Shown piece by piece: positions 7,686 to 16,323 of a stretch of DNA of 64,000 nt (the first letter of the stretch is position 1; every line of letters starts with the position of its first letter). The DNA is from Pseudomonas sp. HS6 (GTDB taxonomy: Bacteria > Pseudomonadota > Gammaproteobacteria > Pseudomonadales > Pseudomonadaceae). Location: assembly GCF_023375815.1 (NCBI RefSeq), contig NZ_CP067412.1, positions 2,294,001 to 2,358,000 of the forward strand, in the 5' to 3' direction. Below the pieces are notes generated by a model that was given only the letters and a program-made list of their open reading frames with translations, did not search any database and had not been told where the DNA came from. A program made the position numbers and the translations under genes.

Positions 7686-8737
7686 CAAGCACTTCCTTTA
7701 GCCGAGACTTGCGCCGGGGAGACGTTCCCCGCCGGTTTTTTCGCCGCCGCACGCTCGCCCAGAAACAACACCGAAGTGAAGTTGAACCGACTGAAAATGG
7801 TCGAGAGCAACACCGGTCCAAGCAACCCGCAAGCCACGCCGCAGAACACCAGAACGCTTTCGTCCTTGATGCCCAGGCGTCCGAGGATCGAGCGCGATGT
7901 CGCGGCGAACAACACATGAAACAGGAAAATCGCGTAAGAGTAACCACCGAGCCAGGTCAACGCCTTCGAGCGCATGTCACTCGACAGCAGCGCGAAGCAG
8001 GACACGCAGCCCACCGTCAGGCCGATCAGGCTGCGGCGATCGATGATCAATTCGCGATCCAGCGCTGCGATGTACAACAGCGTCAGGGAAATCAGCACAA
8101 ACACCAACGGGCCAAGCACTTTGAATCGCTGCTTCAGCGTGCTGACATTTTCCTGGCCAATCATCCCCGCCACAAAGAACGGCAACAGATAGGTCGCGCC
8201 ATTGATGCCGAACGCATCGAACTTGAACGGCGGCAGCAGAAACACCACGGCGGAAAACGCGAACAGCAGGTAGAGACGCGTCGCCGAGCGCAGCAAACCA
8301 CGCCATTCCAGCAGGCCGACAAACATGAAGATGATGAACACCGCCTGCAAGAACCAGAAGTGGTTGATCGGCACAAAAAACGACAACAAAGCATCGACTA
8401 CGCCGACATCCTTGTTCACGCCCGGCCCGACTGCCTGCAACACGGAAAACGGCACGCCGACGCAAAACAGCGGCACGATCAACCGCCGCACCTTGCCGCT
8501 GAAGAACGCCGAAAAGTCATTGCCGCGAATCTTGTAGATGGAATAGATGTAGCCCGAGATAAAGGTGAACAGCGGCATGCGCACGTACACCATGGAATCG
8601 GCGATCACCCGGAACGGCGAGCCGATGTCGATCTTCAAACCGCCGCCCAACGGACCGATCACGTGATAGAGCACCAGCAACAGGCACGCGAGGCCGCGCA
8701 GGGTTTCGATCTCCAGCGACTTTTTCTTGCTCGACAT
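7685..8737 (-). CDS. Acyltransferase family 3 (OafA/WecH-like) membrane protein
   Basis: This 350-residue multi-spanning protein has the acyltransferase 3 signature near its N-terminus: ETLRGLACLLLVLYH with Arg14 and His25, then RMPLFTFISGYIYS around residue 53. About ten hydrophobic segments follow. The family moves acetyl or other acyl groups across the inner membrane onto glycans. It is coupled to the SGNH gene downstream and lies 12 bp after the polymerase gene, so I infer O-acylation of the repeat unit or polymer. The C-terminal tail (KKPAGNVSPAQVSAKGSA) is short and lacks a fused SGNH domain; that domain is instead a separate ORF. Confidence 0.88.
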   Translation of the reverse strand: MSSKKKSLEIETLRGLACLLLVLYHVIGPLGGGLKIDIGSPFRVIADSMVYVRMPLFTFISGYIYSIYKIRGNDFSAFFSGKVRRLIVPLFCVGVPFSVLQAVGPGVNKDVGVVDALLSFFVPINHFWFLQAVFIIFMFVGLLEWRGLLRSATRLYLLFAFSAVVFLLPPFKFDAFGINGATYLLPFFVAGMIGQENVSTLKQRFKVLGPLVFVLISLTLLYIAALDRELIIDRRSLIGLTVGCVSCFALLSSDMRSKALTWLGGYSYAIFLFHVLFAATSRSILGRLGIKDESVLVFCGVACGLLGPVLLSTIFSRFNFTSVLFLGERAAAKKPAGNVSPAQVSAKGSA

Positions 8738-8749
8738 AAAGCACCCGCC

Positions 8750-9853
8750 TCAATTCAGAATTCTTGACTCGACCTGCACCGGTTTGTTCGCCCGCAGCAT
8801 CAACCCCAGGCCCACGAACAGCACCGGCACCACCATCGAGAAATGTCGGGCGAACGAGCCGAAGTCCGGCTCGAACAAGCCTTGAACCAGCAGAAACGCC
8901 AACGGAATCGCGATCAACTCCTTGGGTTTTGTCTGGATCGGCGCGCCTTTGTAATCGGTCGAGGTGATGACTTTGAACAGCAGCAGCGCGGTCATGATCA
9001 TCAACGCCACGAAGATCACCTGACCCGGCCCGGACAGCAGGATCAGCTCCACCGGGAACGACAATCGGAAAAAGATGATCATCGAATCCAGGGCCTGCGA
9101 AACGAAGTCGCTGCCGCTGAGCCACGAGACGATCAGCGACTTGGAACCCTCCTCGCCCGCTGTGCGCAGCTCGTTGTTGCTGGCGCGAATCGACGACACC
9201 GGAAAGCCCAGCGCCAACTGAATCGCCATGGCCACCGCCAGGTAAAACAGGAACAGCATCAGGAAAAAGGTCACACGCGACACGTACTTCTTCATCACGC
9301 AGACGCCGACCCAGGACAGCGAAAACAGAATCCAGTAGGGCCGGATCAGCACGCCGTAGATCACCGCCGAGAGGAAAAATCCGCCGCGATATTTGCGCGT
9401 CAGCGAACTGAACAAAATGCTCAGCACCGCCACCGACACGATGATTTCCTTGGTCAGGTTTTCCAGGAAAAACGAGCGGACGATGCCCCACAGACACAGC
9501 GTGCCGAAGATCGCCAACGGCATGCGCCGGAACACCACCACGGGAATCGCCGTGAGGAAGAAATTGCAGAACATCCCGTAGGCCCAGGCGTTGGTCAGGT
9601 TGATTCCTGTGGGCCGCAGCAGGAACGCCGAACACTCGTAGGACGAGCGATCGGGCGAGAACGGGTTCCAGAAATTGCAGTTGTCGGCCCGGGCATAGGA
9701 CGACCATAACGTCATCGCATCCGGGCCGGGATCGCGGGGGATCAGCAGCGGCATGGCCACCGACAGAAACAGGCCGGTGAACAGGATCAGGAACGACAGC
9801 GACGAGTCGAGTTTCTTGCCACGAAACTCGATGCACGGCAGTTTCAGGCCCAT
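8750..9853 (-). CDS. Wzy-like EPS repeat-unit polymerase (putative)
   Basis: This 367-residue protein is dominated by hydrophobic segments (LSFLILFTGLFLSVAMPLL, MCNFFLTAIPVVVF-type stretches, VTFFLMLFLFYLAVAMAI, IFVALMIMTALLLF). It has a large polar loop near residues 45-75 and conserved-looking RP and Y residues (GVLIRPYWILFSLSW). Sequence conservation in Wzy polymerases is weak, so the call rests on topology, size and position between the flippase and the acyltransferase. The ATG at 9853 overlaps the flippase stop by 10 bp. A hypothetical EPS membrane protein of another kind remains possible. Confidence 0.65.
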   Translation of the reverse strand: MGLKLPCIEFRGKKLDSSLSFLILFTGLFLSVAMPLLIPRDPGPDAMTLWSSYARADNCNFWNPFSPDRSSYECSAFLLRPTGINLTNAWAYGMFCNFFLTAIPVVVFRRMPLAIFGTLCLWGIVRSFFLENLTKEIIVSVAVLSILFSSLTRKYRGGFFLSAVIYGVLIRPYWILFSLSWVGVCVMKKYVSRVTFFLMLFLFYLAVAMAIQLALGFPVSSIRASNNELRTAGEEGSKSLIVSWLSGSDFVSQALDSMIIFFRLSFPVELILLSGPGQVIFVALMIMTALLLFKVITSTDYKGAPIQTKPKELIAIPLAFLLVQGLFEPDFGSFARHFSMVVPVLFVGLGLMLRANKPVQVESRILN

Positions 9854-11076
9854 GACACGACAGCCTTTTTCGCGCGCGTCGCACGGGTCAACAACGCAAT
9901 CACGCCGAGCTGCACGATGATCCCGAAGACGTTGCCCCAAGCCGCGCCGTAGATCGAATAATGCTTGATCAGCAGGTAGCTGACCGGCACCGAAATCAGC
10001 AGGCAAATGGCCGAACTGGCGAGGGACACCCGGCTGTTTTTCGAGGCGATCAAACCGCCCCAGACGATGTCGCCAATGGCGCGCAGGGCAAAGGAAAAGA
10101 TCAGCACGCCAAGGATGCCGTTGTCCGGACGCGGCACCGCTGCGCCGACGTAATCGAGCACGACATTGAAGAACAGGTAAATCAGCGCCGCGACCCCGGC
10201 CGACACCACCAACGAACGCGCGACCCATTTGTTGACGAACAACTGGGTGACCGTAAACGGTTGTTGATCCGCCTGATAACGCTTGGCGAGCAGCGGAATG
10301 CCAACCACCGCCACCACCGCGTAGGACAACGCCTGCAAAGTGTTGGCCGCCGACCAGGCGTACACGTATTTACCCAGGCTGGCGTAGGGTTCCAGATCGA
10401 TGATCAGAAAGCGCTCGGCGTACTGACTCAACGCGATCAGACCGGTGCCCAGATAGAACGGCAGCCCGGCTTTCCACACGGTCGCTGTCGCCAGCGTCCC
10501 CTCTTCGCGCCCACGATGAACGTTCACCACGATCAGGTAACCGGCGACGATCACCAACACGTTGGCGATGACCCACAGCCACAGCACGCTGGCGATCCCG
10601 GACACCCAGCCGAGCATCATCCCGCCCACGGCCAGCAGTGCCCAAAGACCGGTCTTGATGAAGAAAAGCAGCGCACCCGCGGTGGCTTTCTGCGCGGAAA
10701 ACACGAACGAGTTGATCTCGAACGACAGGTGCTCGGTCAGCAGCACCAGCGTCACACAGGCGATCAATGCCGTCGTCGCCTCAACCTGCTGGAACAGTGA
10801 ATAAATCAGCACTGTCACCACCGACAACAGCAACCCCACGGCCAGGTACAGCAGAAGAACCTTGTCGACGACGCGCTTCGAACTGCCGCCGACGCTGATC
10901 AGCCGATTGATCTCGGAGCTGAAACCGACGCTGTAAAACTTCGACGCGATCAACGACGCTGCGACCACCACGCCGTAAAAACCCAGCGCCTCGTAACCGA
11001 GGTAATGGGTGATGGCGAGCACCAGCAAGAACTTCGCGCCCAGTGCTCCGCCCCGCAGCAACAAGCGGAATATCAT
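9844..11076 (-). CDS. Oligosaccharide flippase, Wzx family (MOP superfamily)
   Basis: This 410-residue protein has about twelve predicted membrane helices. It starts with the typical flippase N-terminus (LLRGGALGAKFLLVLAITHY, LGFYGVVVAASLI) and has paired halves (EINRLIS; LFVNKWVARSLVVSAGVAAL). Wzx proteins move lipid-linked repeat units to the periplasmic face of the inner membrane. Its ATG overlaps the stop of the pyruvyl transferase gene (ATGA) and its 3' end overlaps the polymerase gene, so the three are coupled. The family is clear from topology and N-terminal pattern; the substrate cannot be told. Confidence 0.85.
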   Translation of the reverse strand: MIFRLLLRGGALGAKFLLVLAITHYLGYEALGFYGVVVAASLIASKFYSVGFSSEINRLISVGGSSKRVVDKVLLLYLAVGLLLSVVTVLIYSLFQQVEATTALIACVTLVLLTEHLSFEINSFVFSAQKATAGALLFFIKTGLWALLAVGGMMLGWVSGIASVLWLWVIANVLVIVAGYLIVVNVHRGREEGTLATATVWKAGLPFYLGTGLIALSQYAERFLIIDLEPYASLGKYVYAWSAANTLQALSYAVVAVVGIPLLAKRYQADQQPFTVTQLFVNKWVARSLVVSAGVAALIYLFFNVVLDYVGAAVPRPDNGILGVLIFSFALRAIGDIVWGGLIASKNSRVSLASSAICLLISVPVSYLLIKHYSIYGAAWGNVFGIIVQLGVIALLTRATRAKKAVVSWA

Positions 11077-12185
11077 CGAATGACGCCCTTGATGATGTCG
11101 TCCATGGCCACGGTTTTCGCCTCGATTTCACGGCAGGTGTCGGTCAGGCGTTTGCCGAAATCCGACAGCGCGTTCGGCGCGAAAACCGTGTCGATGATGG
11201 TGTCGACATTGATGTCGCCGCCGTTGATCACCCAGTCCTCGACGCCCATATCCTGATAGGCGCCGAAGCCTTTGCGTTCATAACTGATGTGGTACGCCGG
11301 CACCCCGGACAACAACGACTCGATGGCGCCGTGCAGGCGCACCGAAATCACCAGGTCCGGTTGGTACTTGGCCAGCGTGGCCTTCAACGGCAGCAGGTCT
11401 TCGGTGATGCCCAGCTCGCGATAGAACGCGCCGTCATCATTCCCGCGCACAGCGCTCTGCACCGCGCAGACCACTTTGCTTTTGTTCTTCAAACGCTGTA
11501 GCAGCACTTTCAAGTTAGCCACGTAGGCGAGCTTCTTTTCCTTGCTCCATGCCGGCGGTTTGCGCAGCACCACGCACACCGTGGCCGGCGTCGAAGCGCA
11601 GCGAGTGAACTTGGGCTGCTGAAGGATTTTGCCGGCCAGGGCCTGCACCGCCAGGTCCGGTGCGCGGTAGACATTTTCGCAGGCATCGAACAACGCCGAG
11701 GAGCGGTTATCGCGCACGAATACTGCGTCGGCGCTGGCGTAGTGCCCGACAATCTTGTCGCTCTCGCCGTGGAACGGCCCGATGCTTTGCGGCAGGTACA
11801 CCGACGGCACTTTGCTGAGGATCGCCGTTTCCAGTTGCTTGGCGTGGCCTAGTTTCAGCTTGATGTGTTCAAAGGCGCTTTTGGAGCGCATGTAGCCGCC
11901 ACCGACACCGACGATCAGATCGGTTTTTTTCAACAGATCCGCGAGCCCGGCATAGGACTGGTTGAGGAATACCGCCTGTTTGACCCGGCCCAGGCCCTTG
12001 GCTGCCATGACCGGCGCATCGAAGCGCGGGTGCGGCAGGTATTTGAAAGAGTCCGGATCGGAAGCCACGACACTGATCGCGGTGTCCTCGCCAAAGTTGC
12101 GCTGCACCAGCGCAATGGCCAGATCGACCAGCAGACCATCGCCGGAATTGGAGGCACTGTAGCCATGCAAAATCGTTACGTTCAT
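11073..12185 (-). CDS. Polysaccharide pyruvyl transferase family protein
   Basis: This 370-residue cytoplasmic protein begins MNVTILHGYSASNSGDGLL and carries VGVGGGYMRSK near residue 93-102, FVRDNRSS around 156, and the family motif SVRLHGAIESLLSGVP at 281-296 with His285. These are hallmarks of the CsaB/WcaK-type pyruvyl transferases, which transfer pyruvate from PEP to a sugar to form a ketal. This predicts an acidic, pyruvylated polymer. It lies 14 bp after the glycosyltransferase gene and overlaps the flippase gene. Some family members have other activities, so the ketal is an inference. Confidence 0.85.
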   Translation of the reverse strand: MNVTILHGYSASNSGDGLLVDLAIALVQRNFGEDTAISVVASDPDSFKYLPHPRFDAPVMAAKGLGRVKQAVFLNQSYAGLADLLKKTDLIVGVGGGYMRSKSAFEHIKLKLGHAKQLETAILSKVPSVYLPQSIGPFHGESDKIVGHYASADAVFVRDNRSSALFDACENVYRAPDLAVQALAGKILQQPKFTRCASTPATVCVVLRKPPAWSKEKKLAYVANLKVLLQRLKNKSKVVCAVQSAVRGNDDGAFYRELGITEDLLPLKATLAKYQPDLVISVRLHGAIESLLSGVPAYHISYERKGFGAYQDMGVEDWVINGGDINVDTIIDTVFAPNALSDFGKRLTDTCREIEAKTVAMDDIIKGVIR

Positions 12186-12199
12186 GAGCGAAGTTCTAC

Positions 12200-13270
12200 T
12201 TAATAAGAGGGAGCGGAATACACGTCGTAGGTCTGGCGGATCATCAACGCGGCGCTGAAGCGCTCGCGGACGATGCGTCGACCTTCGAGGCCAAGGACCG
12301 ACAACGCGGGTTTCTGGATCTGCTTCAGGCGCTCGGCCAGCGCGTGGTGGTCACCGGTGGGGAACACGTAGCCGGACACCCCGTGAGTGACCAGTTCGGG
12401 CAGCGAAGTGCAGTCGCTGGCGATCACCGGCAAGCCCAGCGCCATGCCTTCCAGCGGTACCATCGCAAAGCCTTCCCAGCGACTCGGGACGATCAGTGCA
12501 TCGGCCTGCTGATACAGCGCGTTGACTTCGGCCGGCGTGACCCACGGCAGGTATTGAACGCCGTCCATTGGCGGGCACTCGACTGTCGCCTCGTTGACCG
12601 CACTGCCGACCACCGTCAGTTTCAGGTCGTTGCGTCCGGTCTTGGCATAGGCCTTGAGCAGCACGTCGAAGCCTTTCTGATAGTCGAGTCGACCGACAAA
12701 CAGCAGATGGATCGGTTGTGGATCCTCAGCTTTGCGCGCGTCATCCTTGGTGTGGATGCCGTTGTAGATCAGCCGCATGCGCTTGCGCTCGATACCGAAC
12801 GCCGCCGCTTTGTCCAACTCGTACTGGCTGACGCAAATGATCGTGTCCGTGACCTTCTGCAACACCCGCTCGATCCACGCATAGGCTTTTTGTTTGATCG
12901 GCGAGCTTTCCATCAGGAACGAAAAGGCATGCGGGCAATAGACGATTTTCGGTTTGCGCCACGGCCGCAGGAGCACGCACACGCAACGCCCGATCACCCC
13001 GGAAAATGTGCTGTGCAAGTGCACGACATCAGGCTTTTCCTTGAGCATCACTTGCATCAGTCGCCAGGCGAAACGCAGCAGCGACGGCACATTGCGCCCG
13101 GTCCGGGCAAACGTGCGGATCTGCTGCGGCGCGATGCCGTGCAGTTCCTTTTCCTGATCCTGCGGCACCAGATACACCAGCTCGTAGTTTTCCGGAGACG
13201 CGGAAATCGTGCGGATTACCGTCGCTACGCCACCTTTGATCGTTTCAGCCACGTGCAGTATTTTTTTCAC
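12200..13270 (-). CDS. Glycosyltransferase family 4 (GT-B fold)
   Basis: This 356-residue protein starts from GTG at 13270 (MKKILHVAETIKGGVATVIR). The N-terminal half has the glycine-rich GT4 loop and DVVHLHSTFSGVIGR. The C-terminal half has FVGRLDYQKGFDVLL (about 191-205) and the retaining EX7E motif, Glu266 to Glu274, in EGFAMVPLEGMALGLPVIASD. It is the only recognisable glycosyltransferase in the operon and should add one sugar to the lipid-linked repeat unit on the cytoplasmic face. Donor and linkage are not predictable. The gene follows wzc by 41 bp. Confidence 0.92.
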   Translation of the reverse strand: MKKILHVAETIKGGVATVIRTISASPENYELVYLVPQDQEKELHGIAPQQIRTFARTGRNVPSLLRFAWRLMQVMLKEKPDVVHLHSTFSGVIGRCVCVLLRPWRKPKIVYCPHAFSFLMESSPIKQKAYAWIERVLQKVTDTIICVSQYELDKAAAFGIERKRMRLIYNGIHTKDDARKAEDPQPIHLLFVGRLDYQKGFDVLLKAYAKTGRNDLKLTVVGSAVNEATVECPPMDGVQYLPWVTPAEVNALYQQADALIVPSRWEGFAMVPLEGMALGLPVIASDCTSLPELVTHGVSGYVFPTGDHHALAERLKQIQKPALSVLGLEGRRIVRERFSAALMIRQTYDVYSAPSY

Positions 13271-13311
13271 AACTCACCCACTTTCTTGCCGGTAAGGACA
13301 ATCGCTGATTT

Positions 13312-15540
13312 TCAGGACTTGTCGGACGCGTATTCGTAGTTGTAATAGCCGTAGCTGCCGTTGCCGTAGTAACTGGCCGCGCGCTTCTCGACGCCGTTGA
13401 ACACCGCGCCTTTCAACTCGATGCCGTTCTGGGCGAAGCGGCGAATCGTCAGTTCGATCTCTTTGGCCGGGTTCACCCCGAAGCGCGCGACGATCAGGCT
13501 GATGCCCGCTTCGCGACCGACAATCGCCGCATCCGTCACCGCCAGCAGCGGTGGCGTGTCGATGATCACCACGTCGTATCGCTCGCTGAGTTCCGCCAAC
13601 AGTTCGCGGAAATTGGCGTGCATCAACAGCTCGGAAGGATTGGGCGGCACCTGGCCACGGCTGATGAAATGCAGGTTGTCGACTTCGACCTTGTTGATCG
13701 CCTGTTCGAGGGTGCAACGCTTGACCAGCAGGTCCGACAAACCATTGGTGATCGGCGTGTTCAGCGACTTGTGCAGATGCCCTTTACGCATGTCGGCATC
13801 GATCAGCACCACCCGCTGCCCGCTCTGCGCCATGACTGCCGCGAGGTTGGAAGACACGAAGGTCTTGCCGACCTGCGGGCTCGGGCCGGAAATCATGATG
13901 CGGTTGTTGGTCGAATCCAGCGCCGCGAAATGCAGGCAGGTGCGCAGGCTGCGGATCGACTCGATGGACAGGTCCGTCGGATTGCGCAGGGCCAGCAGAT
14001 ACGCGGGGGTGTCCACCGTGACTTTGGCGCGGACTTTCTTGGTGTCCTCTTCCTGTTGCAGGGCGCTGTAGGGAATCGACGCATAGACCGGCAGACCGAG
14101 CTGCTCGATGGCTTCCGGCCCTTCCAGCCCCTTGCTCAGGGACTTGCGCAACAACACCAGCGCCACGCCGACAAAGGCACCGAGGAAGGTTGCGATCAGC
14201 ACGATCAGGGCTTTCTTCGGTTTGACCGGGCTGGTCAGGTCGACGTCCGCCGTATCCACCAGCCGCACGTTGCCCACGGCGCCGGCGCGAATGATGTCCA
14301 GCTCCTGGGATTTGTTCAGCAACTGGGTGTAGATCTGCGAAGCGACTTCGACATCGCGGGTCAGGTTGAGCAGTTCCTGTTGCGTGGCCGGCAGGTCCTG
14401 GACCTTGCCTTCCAGCGACCGCTGTTGCTGGGTCAACTCACCAATTTGGGTCATCAACGCACGATAGGCCGGATGCTGTTTGGTGAACTTGCGATCCATC
14501 TCCGCCTGTTGCAGTTTCAGCTCGGAAATCCGCGTTTCGAGCGCGACGGACTGGCCGAGCACCGATTGGGTTTCCAGGGAGATATTCACGGTCTTGCCGC
14601 GAGTCTGGTAGGCGTTGAGCGCATCGCTGGCCTTGGCCAGGTCGCGTTTGACCTGTGGCAACTGGCTTTGCAGAAAGGCCAGGCTCTGTGCGGCTTCGGC
14701 AGAAGTGCGACGTACGTTCTGATCCACGTAGAGCGATGCGATCTTGTTGAGGATCTTCACCGCTTCAGCGGCGTCGCTGCTGGCCAGGGCCAGACGGATG
14801 ATCCCCGACTCCTTGCCCTGCTCGGAAATATCCAGCGCGTCCTGATACCCCTGAATGGTCACGATCCGTGGGTAGCGCACCACTTCGAAACGGGTGCCGG
14901 GGTTGGCCAACAGCTGGGTGATCTGCCCTTCTACGCCGTCCTGTGCGAAGGTTTCGCCGACAACGCCTTCTGCCAGCAGGTTGTCGTTGTCATCGAACAG
15001 CTGGAAGCGATGCTGTTCGCCGGCGATCAGACTGAGTTTCTTGCCCAGCAGTTCTTTGGGCAGATTGAGCCTGGCAAATTCCAGGCGCTCACCACCCCAG
15101 GCGTAGCTGTTCAGGCCGAAACGCGGCGGTGCGACGCTGAGTTCGGTCTCACCGCGATAGCGACGGGCGAGAAACCCGCCAATCAGCGGAAAAGTATTCG
15201 GGGTGACATCGATATCCAGGCGCAGATCGTCGACCGTCTTGCCGATCACCGCGCGGGATTTGATGATGCCGATCTCGGTCACGGACGGTGACTGGCCACC
15301 CAGCATGCTGTTGAGATCGGAGAAGCCAAGCATGTCGTTCTTCTTCGGTTCGACCTGTACCAGCGCGTTGGCCAGATACACCGGTGTGGCCAGAATCGCA
15401 TAGGCAACGCCGGTCATCATGAACGCGCCGGTGAAGGCTCCGATCAACCATTTCTGATCGATCAAACTGCCAAAGATACCGAGAAGATCAATACTGTCTT
15501 GATCGTTGTCACGGGTGCCGACTACTGACGGTAACTGCAT
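13312..15540 (-). CDS. wzc: Wzc-type polysaccharide co-polymerase / tyrosine autokinase
   Basis: This 742-residue protein has an N-terminal Wzz domain with transmembrane segment 1 near residues 31-52, a periplasmic coiled-coil GNVR-type region (about 290-400), and transmembrane segment 2 near 444-464. The cytoplasmic BY-kinase domain has Walker A GPSPQVGKT (552-560), Walker A' VLIDADMRKG (578-587) and Walker B VVIIDTPP (657-664). The C-terminal tail has seven tyrosines between 724 and 737, the usual autophosphorylation cluster. It controls chain length and export with Wza. The phosphatase gene lies 38 bp upstream in the same operon. Confidence 0.96.
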   Translation of the reverse strand: MQLPSVVGTRDNDQDSIDLLGIFGSLIDQKWLIGAFTGAFMMTGVAYAILATPVYLANALVQVEPKKNDMLGFSDLNSMLGGQSPSVTEIGIIKSRAVIGKTVDDLRLDIDVTPNTFPLIGGFLARRYRGETELSVAPPRFGLNSYAWGGERLEFARLNLPKELLGKKLSLIAGEQHRFQLFDDNDNLLAEGVVGETFAQDGVEGQITQLLANPGTRFEVVRYPRIVTIQGYQDALDISEQGKESGIIRLALASSDAAEAVKILNKIASLYVDQNVRRTSAEAAQSLAFLQSQLPQVKRDLAKASDALNAYQTRGKTVNISLETQSVLGQSVALETRISELKLQQAEMDRKFTKQHPAYRALMTQIGELTQQQRSLEGKVQDLPATQQELLNLTRDVEVASQIYTQLLNKSQELDIIRAGAVGNVRLVDTADVDLTSPVKPKKALIVLIATFLGAFVGVALVLLRKSLSKGLEGPEAIEQLGLPVYASIPYSALQQEEDTKKVRAKVTVDTPAYLLALRNPTDLSIESIRSLRTCLHFAALDSTNNRIMISGPSPQVGKTFVSSNLAAVMAQSGQRVVLIDADMRKGHLHKSLNTPITNGLSDLLVKRCTLEQAINKVEVDNLHFISRGQVPPNPSELLMHANFRELLAELSERYDVVIIDTPPLLAVTDAAIVGREAGISLIVARFGVNPAKEIELTIRRFAQNGIELKGAVFNGVEKRAASYYGNGSYGYYNYEYASDKS

Positions 15541-15578
15541 AAGTCTTTCTTACCATTCACTGTTCTGAAGAATATTCA

Positions 15579-16019
15579 TCAATGCCCGAGGCGTTGTGCC
15601 CATGAGCCAACAGCATCTTCAATCAATGCATGGGCATGAATAAAAGCGGCCTGCCCTTGACGATACGGATCCTGTATTTCTCGCTCGTTCTGCCACTTGC
15701 CGAGAAGAAACACTTTGCCCCTGGCGTGAGAGGCAATCTTCAGTACTTGTTTTACATGTTCTTTTTCCATGACCAGAATCAGGTCTGATTCATTGACGAT
15801 GTCTGCTGTCAGTTGCCGTGCCTTGAACCCCTCGGCGCTCTGCCCACGGTCTTCCAGCACTTGGCGGGCCGTTCTCTCCATGGACTCGCCAACCCGTGCA
15901 GACAGGCCTGCGGAGGTAACCGTGATCGTCGAGGGCGACAGCGCGTTACGCAGCAACAGTTCAGCTGTCGGACTTCGGCAAATATTGCCCACGCAGACGA
16001 CAAGGATCTTTCTGAACAA
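15579..16019 (-). CDS. wzb: Low-molecular-weight protein-tyrosine phosphatase, Wzb-like
   Basis: This 146-residue protein has the phosphatase P-loop CVGNICRS with Cys9 and Arg15, and the general-acid segment DPYRQG with Asp117. It is expected to dephosphorylate the Wzc tyrosine tail, allowing cycles of oligomerisation during polymer export. The only in-frame start is TTG at 16019, with GGGA about 10 nt upstream; a stop codon lies two codons further up. It is the first gene of the minus-strand EPS operon. A weak start codon suggests low expression relative to wzc. Confidence 0.93.
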   Translation of the reverse strand: MFRKILVVCVGNICRSPTAELLLRNALSPSTITVTSAGLSARVGESMERTARQVLEDRGQSAEGFKARQLTADIVNESDLILVMEKEHVKQVLKIASHARGKVFLLGKWQNEREIQDPYRQGQAAFIHAHALIEDAVGSWAQRLGH

Positions 16020-16323
16020 GGTTTACATTCCCGTGTAATGTCAATCGGCCAACATGCCGTGTGGATTGAAATGAACCCACCGGACTTTCCTGCACGCGGA
16101 AATAGATTCGCCTGTTAATACCGATGCATTAAGTACCACGGGGTTTAGAAGTCACCCAACCAGAATTACCGGACTAAAAATAACTGTGATTTTCAGGATA
16201 TTTTCCCGATCGAAGTTTTCCGACAAAAAATAACATTGCTGCACTTTGTGCCTTTGCGATGCTCTAAAAAACGCGCGATGCAATAACCAATGGCCCGTGT
16301 CATTTCTAACAAGGAACACAGAA
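16020..16323. promoter_or_regulatory. Divergent promoter region of wzb operon and glycoside hydrolase gene
   Basis: This 304-bp AT-rich region has no gene. It contains AAATAACTGTGATTT at 16178-16192, one mismatch from a perfect palindrome, and a half-site AAATAAC at 16228-16234. Both resemble the sites in the galE/galU and yjb regions, which suggests common regulation of all EPS blocks. Confidence 0.5.
16178..16192. promoter_or_regulatory. Palindromic operator candidate (EPS motif, copy 2)
   Basis: AAATAAC-T-GTGATTT is within a 16-nt exact match to the galU upstream region (GACTAAAAATAACTGT). It lies 146 bp upstream of the glycoside hydrolase start and 159 bp upstream of the wzb start, a distance similar to that seen for the copy upstream of galU. 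Confidence 0.45.

Noticed and set aside
8517..9884. A 455-residue minus-strand ORF overlapping the polymerase and acyltransferase genes
   Set aside because: It is Arg/Gly/Asp-rich and soluble-looking; the other frame has clear membrane helices and acyltransferase motifs.
9854..10228. N-terminal extension of the Wzy-like ORF up to 10228
   Set aside because: The extension overlaps the flippase coding frame and lacks hydrophobic segments. The ATG at 9853 gives a proper membrane protein start.
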